Below, one piece after another: positions 8,122-15,058 of a stretch of 32,694 nt of DNA. The stretch is from positions 1 through 32,694 of the forward strand of contig NZ_AUMH01000024.1 in NCBI RefSeq assembly GCF_000430585.1, read 5' to 3'. Numbering within the stretch: the stretch's first letter is position 1; every line of letters starts with the position of its first letter. Below the pieces are notes generated by a model that worked only from the letters and a program-made list of their open reading frames with translations, searched no databases and was not told the origin of the DNA. The stretch comes from Alicyclobacillus herbarius DSM 13609. GTDB lineage: Bacteria > Bacillota > Bacilli > Alicyclobacillales > Alicyclobacillaceae. Position numbers and translations under genes: made by a program.

Positions 8122-9039
8122 CTAACGAATGACCGGATTGAATTCCCCTTGACGGCTCCGGAGGTGAACGTACAAGTTGGCTTGTGCGAGCATGGAGAAC
8201 GGGGAAGTGAAGACAAGCACAATCCCGTTGACTACCACGGTGACAATCGGGTTATGGACAAAGCCTGCAACCAAAAGACCAATCGCGGCCTGCACCAAAG
8301 AAACAAAGAAAAACGTGACGACCAACACCCAAAAGACCCGCCAGCCTTGTTTGCGGGTCAGGTTCCAGGAACGGCGAATGGCCGACCACAGCATGATCGA
8401 CTCTGTAAAGACGATGGGAGACGTCTGTGAGCAGCGCACAGCAATCCAGATTCCCACGACCAAAGCGGCCAGTGCGAAGATGCTGGCGACAATAACCCCG
8501 GCGACATTTCCACCCGCGACCGCGACCGCAAAGGAGGCTATTAGGCTGGCTATAAAGACCATCACAGTCAGCACAACCAACCACAAAAACCACCAGAGAA
8601 CGGTAGTGACGGCCACGGCAAACAGGCGCCGGGCAGACACAGAGAGGGATTCATCTAAGGACGGAGATTTCCTGTGGGCCGCGAGGTGCAAGGATAAACG
8701 GAGCAGCATGCCGAACAACAGCGGCATCACCACAAGGGCGCGCAGCAAGCCGAGCACGGCGACCACCGCCGAATTATCGCCCGCAGTTCCGGTCGTCGCC
8801 TGCGAAGCGTTGAGCCATTGCTCCACCGATTTACTGTGCAAAAGCACCTGGAATACATCCGTCCACTGACTGACCGCATGGTAATCGAATATGGCGAGCA
8901 AGACCAAATACGGCACCAAAATGCACACGGTTGCCGTCAGCCAATAACGCACGTGCGCCCGATACTGAGACCAGGTCGCCGCCAATACCGCGCTCACCCG
9001 CACCTTGTCAAACTCAAAGTCTTTCCAGGAATCGGCCAC
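8122..9039 (-). CDS. membrane protein resembling the glycerophosphodiester phosphodiesterase membrane domain family
   Basis: Membrane protein of 305 residues with about six hydrophobic segments (near 34-54, 103-122, 148-172, 175-205, 236-260, 265-290). It follows the pattern of stand-alone proteins related to the membrane domain of glycerophosphoryl diester phosphodiesterase: a short N-terminal segment with W..Y......Y, and the late motif SIMLWSAIRRSWNLTRKQGWRVFWV. The family has no defined biochemical role. The GTG start at 9039 has GGAGG at 8 nt. The gap upstream holds an extended -10 promoter candidate. It sits between the cupredoxin gene and the GT-C-like gene, and both membrane proteins may act in envelope lipid or glycan handling; this last is inference. 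Confidence 0.7.
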   Translation of the reverse strand: MADSWKDFEFDKVRVSAVLAATWSQYRAHVRYWLTATVCILVPYLVLLAIFDYHAVSQWTDVFQVLLHSKSVEQWLNASQATTGTAGDNSAVVAVLGLLRALVVMPLLFGMLLRLSLHLAAHRKSPSLDESLSVSARRLFAVAVTTVLWWFLWLVVLTVMVFIASLIASFAVAVAGGNVAGVIVASIFALAALVVGIWIAVRCSQTSPIVFTESIMLWSAIRRSWNLTRKQGWRVFWVLVVTFFFVSLVQAAIGLLVAGFVHNPIVTVVVNGIVLVFTSPFSMLAQANLYVHLRSRQGEFNPVIR

Positions 9040-9073
9040 GAATACATCCTCCCAATCCTCTCACATCCCCCCT

Positions 9074-9079
9074 ATCATA
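9074..9079 (-). promoter_or_regulatory. candidate extended -10 promoter inside the six-gene cluster
   Basis: TGCTATGAT on the minus strand (extended -10, TG one base before TATGAT) lies 35 bp upstream of the start of the 8122-9039 gene. A TTGACC lies nearby but only 14 bp away, so the -35 is poor. It could give extra expression of the last three genes. Confidence 0.35.
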
Positions 9080-9095
9080 GCATACGTGGGCATGG

Positions 9096-9677
9096 TCAAC
9101 GGGTCTTTACCTGCGAATGTCCATGAGCATGCTTTGGTACAACCACCAGATATCCTTCCATCGGTCCTTCGTGGGCCGCGTCCTGGTGGCTTGTACAGAT
9201 GAGCCGAAACACCCCGGGCTTATCCGCGTGGAATTGCAGAGACAACACCTGATTGCGCTGTACGACCCCCTGCACGTTATAGTGTTCGAGATACACCGGA
9301 TGGGTGTGCCCCTTCAGCCCGCGAATGCGCAAATCGACTGTGTCGCCTTGGTTGACCACATACACGCCAGGGTCAAACCGATAAACCTCTTTCACCGATC
9401 CGTCCGCCTGTTTGGCCCGAATCTCATCGGTCACCACCTGATAGACGACCGGGTGTGAAGCTTTCGCGTCCGCATCGGCGCGAGCTGCCGCCCAGGCGAT
9501 GGAGCTGGTCATCCCGCTGAACACCAGGGCGAACGACCAACCGACCGCCAGACACACACCACGGGCGCGCCAACGGATGCCAAGCCGAGCACACGGTTGA
9601 CGGTGATGCCAAATCCTAATACTCCGCCCCCTTGGTCGACGAATGCTGCCCGTCTTACGTTGAACTTGCTGCGACAA
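9096..9677 (-). CDS. secreted or membrane-anchored cupredoxin-domain protein with atypical ligand pattern
   Basis: Exported copper-protein candidate of 193 residues. A long basic N-region (about 1-40) leads to a hydrophobic segment (about 42-63) ending in AWA, which may be a signal peptide or anchor. The mature domain is one cupredoxin fold: PGVYVVNQGDTVDLRIRGLKGHTHPVYLEHYNV, then PGVFRLICTSHQDAAHEG and MEGYLVVVP. It looks most like the CuA domains of nitrous oxide reductase or oxidase subunit II (N..DTV, PGV....C, H, M) but has only one Cys. The Cys, +3 His, +8 His spacing matches the ligands I recall for nitrosocyanin, and a Glu is available in LEHYNV. The TTG start at 9677 has AAGGAGG at 9 nt; the ATG closer to it opens a 9-codon dead end. 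It lies 31 bp after the second exporter gene. Confidence 0.75.
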   Translation of the reverse strand: MSQQVQRKTGSIRRPRGRSIRIWHHRQPCARLGIRWRARGVCLAVGWSFALVFSGMTSSIAWAAARADADAKASHPVVYQVVTDEIRAKQADGSVKEVYRFDPGVYVVNQGDTVDLRIRGLKGHTHPVYLEHYNVQGVVQRNQVLSLQFHADKPGVFRLICTSHQDAAHEGPMEGYLVVVPKHAHGHSQVKTR

Positions 9678-9708
9678 CGGACATATCCTCCTTCGGGTTA
9701 ACCATTTT

Positions 9709-11541
9709 TTACCGGTTAGATTGCATCAACGGTCCCGATTTATACATGTCCGCTTCCGCCTCTATGCCGGATTTACGATGGAGATCCGCGTAATGACCAC
9801 CCAAGCGCAACAATTCGTCATGGCTTCCTCGCTCGACAATGCGTCCTTGGTCCAAAACCAAGATTTGGTCGGCATGCCGAATGGTCGACAATCGGTGCGC
9901 AATCACCAGGGTCGTACGGTCCTTGGCCACCGCCGTCAGCCCGCGCTGAACCAGCGCTTCGGTACGGCTGTCGAGGTTTGCCGTCGCCTCATCGAGAATT
10001 AAGACCTTGGGATTTAAAGCGACAATACGGGCAAAGGAGATCAACTGCCGTTCCCCCATCGACAGGTTGGCTCCCTTCGCAAACAGGCGTGTATGGTATC
10101 CCTCCGGCAGGCGCTCAATGACCGTATCCGCCCCCACTGCGCGGGCCGCTCGAACCACGTCCTCCTCCCCGATATCCTCGCGAAACAGGCGGATGTTGTC
10201 GAATACGCTGCCCGTGAACAAGTAGACGTCCTGTTGTACCATACCGACCAACCGGTGGAGATCGGTCTGGCGTAGGCGTTGGATGTCCATGCCGTCAATA
10301 CGGATGGATCCGCTGGACGGATCGTAAAAACGGACCAAGAGACTCATGATAGAACTCTTCCCAGCCCCCGTGGGGCCAACAATGCCGATGAACTGGCCCG
10401 GTTCCGCCGTGAAGTGGATGTCTTTGAGCACCGGTCGGTCGGGGCGGTAGCCAAACCAGACGTGATCAAACTCCACCCGCCCACGCACGGATGTTGGCTC
10501 AATGACCGTTGGCTTGGGCGGGTCGGTAATCGTCGGCTCTACCCGCAGCACCCCGCCGATGCGCTCCGCCGCCACCATCGACGACTGAAGGGTGTTCCAC
10601 TGCTGGGTAATAGAGTTAATCGGCTGGAAAAACTGCCGAATGTAGCTGATGAACGCGTACAAGGTGCCGAACGGGATGGCATGGTGAAGGACGGCGGTGC
10701 CGCCGACCCAGGCCATTAGCGCCACCGCCACGTTGCCAAACAACTCCAGAGACCGGTTGAACATCACCGACAGGCGGTATTCCGCCACGTTGGCGCGGTA
10801 GTGGAGCCCGTTCAGCTCCGCGAAGGCTTGGGCCTGCCGGGACTCCTGGCGAAAAATCTGGATGATGCGCATGCCGGCGAGGTTTTCCGCCAGAAACGCG
10901 ACGATGTTGGACAGGCGCGTGCGCGTCGTTTGATAGCGCTGCCGCAGACGCCGGCGAAACAACATCGAAATTGCAAAAATCACCGGGATGACCACCATAC
11001 ACTCGAGCGCTATCCGTGCATTTAATTGAAACATCGCCACAACAATCATGACAATGGACAGTCCGTCGCGGATGAGGCTGAGAAAAAACTGCGTAAAGAA
11101 TTGACTGACCGTCTCTGTATCACTGGACACATTGGTAACGAGTCGGCCCAGGGCTCGCTCGTCAAAAAAGGCCATCGACTGGCGCTCGATGTGTTCGAAT
11201 AAGTCCTGGCGAATGCGTTGAATCACGCTTTGACCGGTGTATTGCAGGAGCAAAATCTGGAGGTAGTTAGCGACGACGCCCACCGCCACCACCCCGATGT
11301 AGACGAGGCTGATGACGAACACCCCATGCAGATTGGGATGGGCCACCGAGATGTCGCTGTCTATGGCAATTTTAACCAAGTAGGGCTGTAGAACCGAAGT
11401 CGTGTTGAAAATCACGACCAGGGCCACGACAGCGAGGAAGTTCCATATGTATGGGCGCGCATACGGCAGCAGGCGCGTCAGGCTGTGTATCCCAGCACCC
11501 TGGTTGGGACGGACCGGCCCCGCGTTCGACGATGCACTCAT
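9709..11541 (-). CDS. ABC exporter half-transporter, BmrD/YheH-like subunit (catalytic Glu present, degenerate signature)
   Basis: Half-size ABC exporter of 610 residues: six TMs in the first about 320 residues, then a nucleotide-binding domain. Visible motifs are Walker A GIVGPTGAGKSSIM, Q-loop MVQQDVYLFTGSVFDNI, a degenerate signature ANLSMGERQ (LSMGE for LSGGQ), Walker B VLILDEATANLD with the catalytic Glu, and the H-loop VIAHRLSTI. Its ATG overlaps the stop of the upstream half-transporter by 4 bp (ATGA), so the two are translationally coupled and surely form a heterodimer. The motif pattern is that of BmrCD and TM287/288: this subunit's Walker A/B pairs with the partner's intact LSGGQ to make the active site. 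Family members export drugs, peptides or lipids; the substrate here is unknown. Confidence 0.93.
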   Translation of the reverse strand: MSASSNAGPVRPNQGAGIHSLTRLLPYARPYIWNFLAVVALVVIFNTTSVLQPYLVKIAIDSDISVAHPNLHGVFVISLVYIGVVAVGVVANYLQILLLQYTGQSVIQRIRQDLFEHIERQSMAFFDERALGRLVTNVSSDTETVSQFFTQFFLSLIRDGLSIVMIVVAMFQLNARIALECMVVIPVIFAISMLFRRRLRQRYQTTRTRLSNIVAFLAENLAGMRIIQIFRQESRQAQAFAELNGLHYRANVAEYRLSVMFNRSLELFGNVAVALMAWVGGTAVLHHAIPFGTLYAFISYIRQFFQPINSITQQWNTLQSSMVAAERIGGVLRVEPTITDPPKPTVIEPTSVRGRVEFDHVWFGYRPDRPVLKDIHFTAEPGQFIGIVGPTGAGKSSIMSLLVRFYDPSSGSIRIDGMDIQRLRQTDLHRLVGMVQQDVYLFTGSVFDNIRLFREDIGEEDVVRAARAVGADTVIERLPEGYHTRLFAKGANLSMGERQLISFARIVALNPKVLILDEATANLDSRTEALVQRGLTAVAKDRTTLVIAHRLSTIRHADQILVLDQGRIVERGSHDELLRLGGHYADLHRKSGIEAEADMYKSGPLMQSNR

Positions 11542-13232
11542 CCCGCCACTCCTCCTTCCTCCTGCAGGGCATAGATGGAAGCGTACACACCACCGGCCGC
11601 CAGCAGTTCGTCGTGCGTCCCCCGTTCGACAATCACCCCATCGTCCAGAACGAGAATGAGATCGGCATGGCGCACGGCGGACAGACGATGGGCAACCACA
11701 ATCGTAGTCCGGCCACGGCGGATTCGACGCAGGTTTTCCAGGATACGCTTTTCCGTGTTCATGTCCACCGCAGACAGGCTGTCATCCAAAATGAGAATCG
11801 GTGCTTGTTTAAGCAGTGCCCGGGCGATGGCCGTGCGCTGCCGCTGCCCGCCGGACAGGGTGATGCCCCGTTCCCCAATCAGGGTTTCGTATCTCTCAGG
11901 AAGCGCTGCGATATCGTCGTCCAAGCAAGCCAGCCGGGCGGCCTCGGTGATTTCTGCGGGTGTGACCTCTTCCCGCGAAAAGCCAATGTTTTCCCCAATA
12001 CTGGTGGAAAACAAGAAGCCATCCTGAGGCACGTACGCAATCGCCTCGCGCAGATCGGCCAGGGACAGCTGACGGACATCCACGCCATCGATGAACACCG
12101 TACCCTGGGGCGGATCGAAAATCCGCGGCAAAAGATTGACCAACGTTGTCTTGCCGCCGCCCGTACGGCCGACAATTCCCACGGTCCAACCGGCCGGCAC
12201 GTGAAACTCGATGTCGCGCAGGACCGTCCTGTGGCCGCCAGGGTATGTATAAGCCGGGAGTCGTACCTCAATCTCACCGCGAATCAGGTCCCGGCGCACA
12301 GGCCGAGGCGCGTCCACGATATCCGGCTGCTCGGTCAGCAAGACGTGCAAACGGCGCAGGGACGCAGAGGCACGTTGAAAGTTGTTGAAGACGAAGCCGA
12401 GTTGCTGAAGCGGCTGAATCATCATGGTCAAATACAGGGTAAATGCGACAAACTCGCCGAGGTGGATATGACCGGACACGGTCAGCGACCCACCGTACAA
12501 GAGCGCGATGGCAAAACTGATGGACCCCATCAGCGGAATCAAGGACTGAAACGTAGCGCTACGCCGAAACATCTTCATTTGGCGCTGAACAATTGCATCC
12601 AGTCTGGCCGCGAAGCGGTGAGCCTCCACCGGTTCATTCGAGGTCGCCTTGATGAGGCGAATGGCGGATAGGCTCTCCTCGGTGAGATCGGCCATATCGG
12701 ACAAAGCCTCCTGCACGCGCCGAGACGCTTCACGCATCCTAGGACCGAAGTAAATGACAAATAAGGGCACCAAGAGAATCGGCAAGATGGACACCAGGGT
12801 GAGCCTCACGTTGACCGTGCGGAAGGTCATGTACAGAGTGGACAAGAGCAAAAAGATGGCGTTGGTCAGGATGTTCATTCCTCCCGCCAAAGCTTCCCGT
12901 ACGGCCCGGACGTCGTTCAGGGCGTGGTTGAGCAGATCGCCCGTGCTGCGTTTGTGATAATACGCGGCAGACAGCCGCTCCCAATGGAGAAACAGGCGTT
13001 CGCGGAGCTGATACTCAAAAGTCCTTCCCAACTGTCCGTTGATCATCTGGCCGATGCCGTATAAGACGACATACAGGATGCCAATGATGAGCAAGGCGAG
13101 GCTGTACATCGCAATGCCATGGCCGGTCAAACGCCCAGCTTGCAGCGCGTCGGTAAACTGCCCAAGCACATGCGGAAACTGAACCGTGACCACTTCAGAC
13201 GCCACAATCGATAAGGTGGAGAGGCCATACAT
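11538..13232 (-). CDS. ABC exporter half-transporter, BmrC/YheI-like subunit (catalytic Glu replaced by Asp; true start probably upstream)
   Basis: Partner of the exporter at 9709-11541. The NBD carries Walker A GIVGRTGGGKTTLV, Q-loop YVPQDGFLFSTSIGENIGF, intact signature TLSGGQRQR, Walker B ILILDDSLSAVD with Asp in place of the catalytic Glu, and H-loop VVAHRLSAV. It thus supplies the degenerate ATP site. From the ATG at 13232 the protein is 564 residues, but that ATG falls inside TM1 and has no ribosome site. The same frame is open upstream to a stop at 13377-13379 and encodes a normal elbow helix (DEPKTLLKQFLWTKKW), without any ATG, GTG or TTG. An AGGGGGTG lies 8 nt before an ATC codon at 13281-13283, giving 581 residues. 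The start is thus either ATC or a mutated codon. It is first gene of the six-gene cluster. Confidence 0.9.
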   Translation of the reverse strand: MYGLSTLSIVASEVVTVQFPHVLGQFTDALQAGRLTGHGIAMYSLALLIIGILYVVLYGIGQMINGQLGRTFEYQLRERLFLHWERLSAAYYHKRSTGDLLNHALNDVRAVREALAGGMNILTNAIFLLLSTLYMTFRTVNVRLTLVSILPILLVPLFVIYFGPRMREASRRVQEALSDMADLTEESLSAIRLIKATSNEPVEAHRFAARLDAIVQRQMKMFRRSATFQSLIPLMGSISFAIALLYGGSLTVSGHIHLGEFVAFTLYLTMMIQPLQQLGFVFNNFQRASASLRRLHVLLTEQPDIVDAPRPVRRDLIRGEIEVRLPAYTYPGGHRTVLRDIEFHVPAGWTVGIVGRTGGGKTTLVNLLPRIFDPPQGTVFIDGVDVRQLSLADLREAIAYVPQDGFLFSTSIGENIGFSREEVTPAEITEAARLACLDDDIAALPERYETLIGERGITLSGGQRQRTAIARALLKQAPILILDDSLSAVDMNTEKRILENLRRIRRGRTTIVVAHRLSAVRHADLILVLDDGVIVERGTHDELLAAGGVYASIYALQEEGGVAG

Positions 13233-13368
13233 CCATTTCTTGGTCCATAAAAACTGCTTGAGTAGGGTTTTTGGCTCGTCGATAGGTCGTGCACCCCCTG
13301 CGTCCCTAAAGATTTTGCCCTGCGTGAGAAACCGCCGCTTCAGCGCGTGAATATTGCGTGATACAGAT

Positions 13369-13396
13369 ATTTTACATCATAAAACACCATCGTGAA
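13369..13396 (-). promoter_or_regulatory. candidate sigma-A promoter of the exporter cluster
   Basis: Minus-strand TTCACG (13391-13396), 16-bp spacer, TAAAAT (13369-13374). Transcription would begin near 13362, leaving a leader of about 80 nt before the ATC at 13283 or 130 nt before the ATG at 13232. This is the only good promoter-like pair I see in the 320-bp gap between pgi and the exporter genes. Confidence 0.4.
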
Positions 13397-13419
13397 CGCA
13401 GAAGGACACATAACAGTAA

Positions 13420-13445
13420 GGCTGCGTAAGGTATCCCCCGCAGCC
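13420..13445 (-). terminator. possible weak terminator after pgi
   Basis: A 7-bp stem GGCTGCG / CGCAGCC with a 12-nt loop lies about 110 bp after the pgi stop codon. The minus-strand sequence after it is only moderately T-rich (TTACTGTTATG), so termination would be weak. It sits upstream of the exporter promoter candidate. Confidence 0.4.
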
Positions 13446-13552
13446 CTGTTCGTTACACGATGTAGTTATTCCGTTGCGAATCCTATTTCGGCTTCAGTCT
13501 GCCGATGGATGCGCCGTCGCACGCAAGCGCTCAACGCGCAGACAGTACATCC

Positions 13553-14914
13553 TTAACGCCCGGCGCCGTAGCCGGCAATCCGGTCCGTGATCGTCTTCTG
13601 CTGCGCCTCGAAGTCAGGCTTACCCAACAGGGCGAACATGTTCTTCTTGTACGCTTCCACTCCCGGCTGGTCAAACGGATTGACCCCGAGCAAGAGACCG
13701 CTCATAGCGCAAGCCAGTTCGAAGAAATAGAACAGTCCGCCCAGCGAACGAGCGCTGCGGTCCTTGACCGAGACCAACAAATTGGGAACTCCCCCGTCGG
13801 CGTGAGCCAACGCGGTCGCCAGGCGAGCCTGGTCATTAACCCAGGAGACGCCGCGGCCGGCCAGATACTCCAAGCCATCATCGAGCGACTTGTCGGACGG
13901 AACCTGGATTTCATGCTGCGGCTGTTCGATTTGGACGACCGTCTCAAACAAGGTCCGTAGCCCTTCTTGCACGTATTGACCCAGCGAATGCAAGTCAGTC
14001 GTAAACCCGAGTGACGACGGATAGATGCCTTTGCCGTCCTTGCCCTCGCTTTCGCCAAATAACTGCTTCCACCACTCAGCAAACTGCCGCAGCGCGGGCT
14101 CGTAAACCGCCAAAATCTCGGTCGTCTTGCCGCGCCGGTAGAGGACGTTGCGCACAGCCGCGTAACGGTACGCAATGTTCTCGGTCAGTGCGGGTGTCGA
14201 CAAGGTTTGCTCCATGGTCGCCGCGCCTTGCAAGAGCTCGCGGATGTCGATGCCGATGGCGGCCAGCGGCAACAAACCGACGGGCGTCAGGACCGAATAA
14301 CGGCCGCCAACATCGTCCGGGATGACAAACGTACGGTAGCCCTCCTCCTCAGCCAGCTGACGCAGGGCCCCTTTGGCCTTGTCCGTTGTCGCGACAATCC
14401 GTTTCTTGGCCTCTTCGGGCCCCACTTGCTTGAGCAACCAAGCGCGCAGAACGCGGAACGCCACCGCAGGCTCCGTCGTGGTACCCGACTTGGAGATCAC
14501 GTTTAACGTCACCCGCTTGCCTTCCAAAAGCCGTAGCAAATCGTGCAAACCGTCAGCGCTCAAGTGGTTCCCGGCAAAATACAGCTCCGGTCCCTTACGC
14601 TGTTCGCGGGAGAGCTGATTGTATCCTTCCGGTTGGCACCACTCAAACGCGGCCCGTGCGCCGAGGTACGATCCGCCAATGCCGATGACGACCAGTGCGT
14701 CGGATTGTTCCTTTATCTGCTCTGCAGTCTCCAGTAGGTCGGAGAGGCCCGCTTCCAGGGTCTGTGACGGTAAGTGTAGCCAGCCCAAAAAATCCCCGCC
14801 TGGGACGTCACCCTGCCCTAGGCGCCGATGCCACTCATCCACCACAGGCTGCAGCTGCATCCACTCACGCTCTGCCGCCGCACCGGCGACAAAACGTAAA
14901 TCCAGGTTAATCAT
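13553..14914 (-). CDS. pgi: glucose-6-phosphate isomerase
   Basis: Cytoplasmic enzyme interconverting glucose 6-phosphate and fructose 6-phosphate. At 453 residues it is the short form typical of Bacillales. Signatures: VVIGIGGSYLGARAA (about 76-90), NVISKSGTTTEPAVAFR (sugar-phosphate binding loop), VIPDDVGGRYSVLTPVGLLPLA (PGI signature 1), YPSSLGFTTDLHSLGQYVQEG, and near the C-terminus NPFDQPGVEAYKKNMF with the conserved catalytic-region Lys. The ATG is preceded by GAGAGGAAG at rather long spacing. It is transcribed alone, from a good promoter at 14959-14987 that carries a palindrome in its spacer, and is not linked to other glycolytic genes here. Confidence 0.97.
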   Translation of the reverse strand: MINLDLRFVAGAAAEREWMQLQPVVDEWHRRLGQGDVPGGDFLGWLHLPSQTLEAGLSDLLETAEQIKEQSDALVVIGIGGSYLGARAAFEWCQPEGYNQLSREQRKGPELYFAGNHLSADGLHDLLRLLEGKRVTLNVISKSGTTTEPAVAFRVLRAWLLKQVGPEEAKKRIVATTDKAKGALRQLAEEEGYRTFVIPDDVGGRYSVLTPVGLLPLAAIGIDIRELLQGAATMEQTLSTPALTENIAYRYAAVRNVLYRRGKTTEILAVYEPALRQFAEWWKQLFGESEGKDGKGIYPSSLGFTTDLHSLGQYVQEGLRTLFETVVQIEQPQHEIQVPSDKSLDDGLEYLAGRGVSWVNDQARLATALAHADGGVPNLLVSVKDRSARSLGGLFYFFELACAMSGLLLGVNPFDQPGVEAYKKNMFALLGKPDFEAQQKTITDRIAGYGAGR

Positions 14915-14958
14915 CTCTCTCGTGCACTTCCTCTCCTAGCAGTTGCACATCCAATCTC

Positions 14959-14987
14959 ACTCTATCAATCCCACGTTGGGATGACAA
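14959..14987 (-). promoter_or_regulatory. pgi promoter with palindromic operator-like spacer
   Basis: Minus-strand -35 TTGTCA (14982-14987), 17-bp spacer, -10 TAGAGT (14959-14964). The spacer contains ATCCCA-acg-TGGGAT (14968-14982), a perfect 6-bp inverted repeat around 3 bp, in an ideal place for a repressor. The start codon is about 45 bp downstream of the -10. Confidence 0.55.
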
Positions 14988-15058
14988 GTTAAACCGTTTT
15001 CTTGGCTACGAGCATCGAACGGCAATACCTGGCCGGTGCCGCATCTTCACATATTGGG

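Noticed and set aside
6606-8222. Longer form of the GT-C-like protein starting at 8222
   Set aside because: The extra 45 residues overlap the upstream gene, are Ser/Cys/Arg-rich and lack a ribosome site; GTG at 8087 has a good one.
11451-12671. 406-residue plus-strand frame opposite the exporter gene
   Set aside because: Antisense to a well-supported ABC subunit; long only because of GC-rich codon bias.
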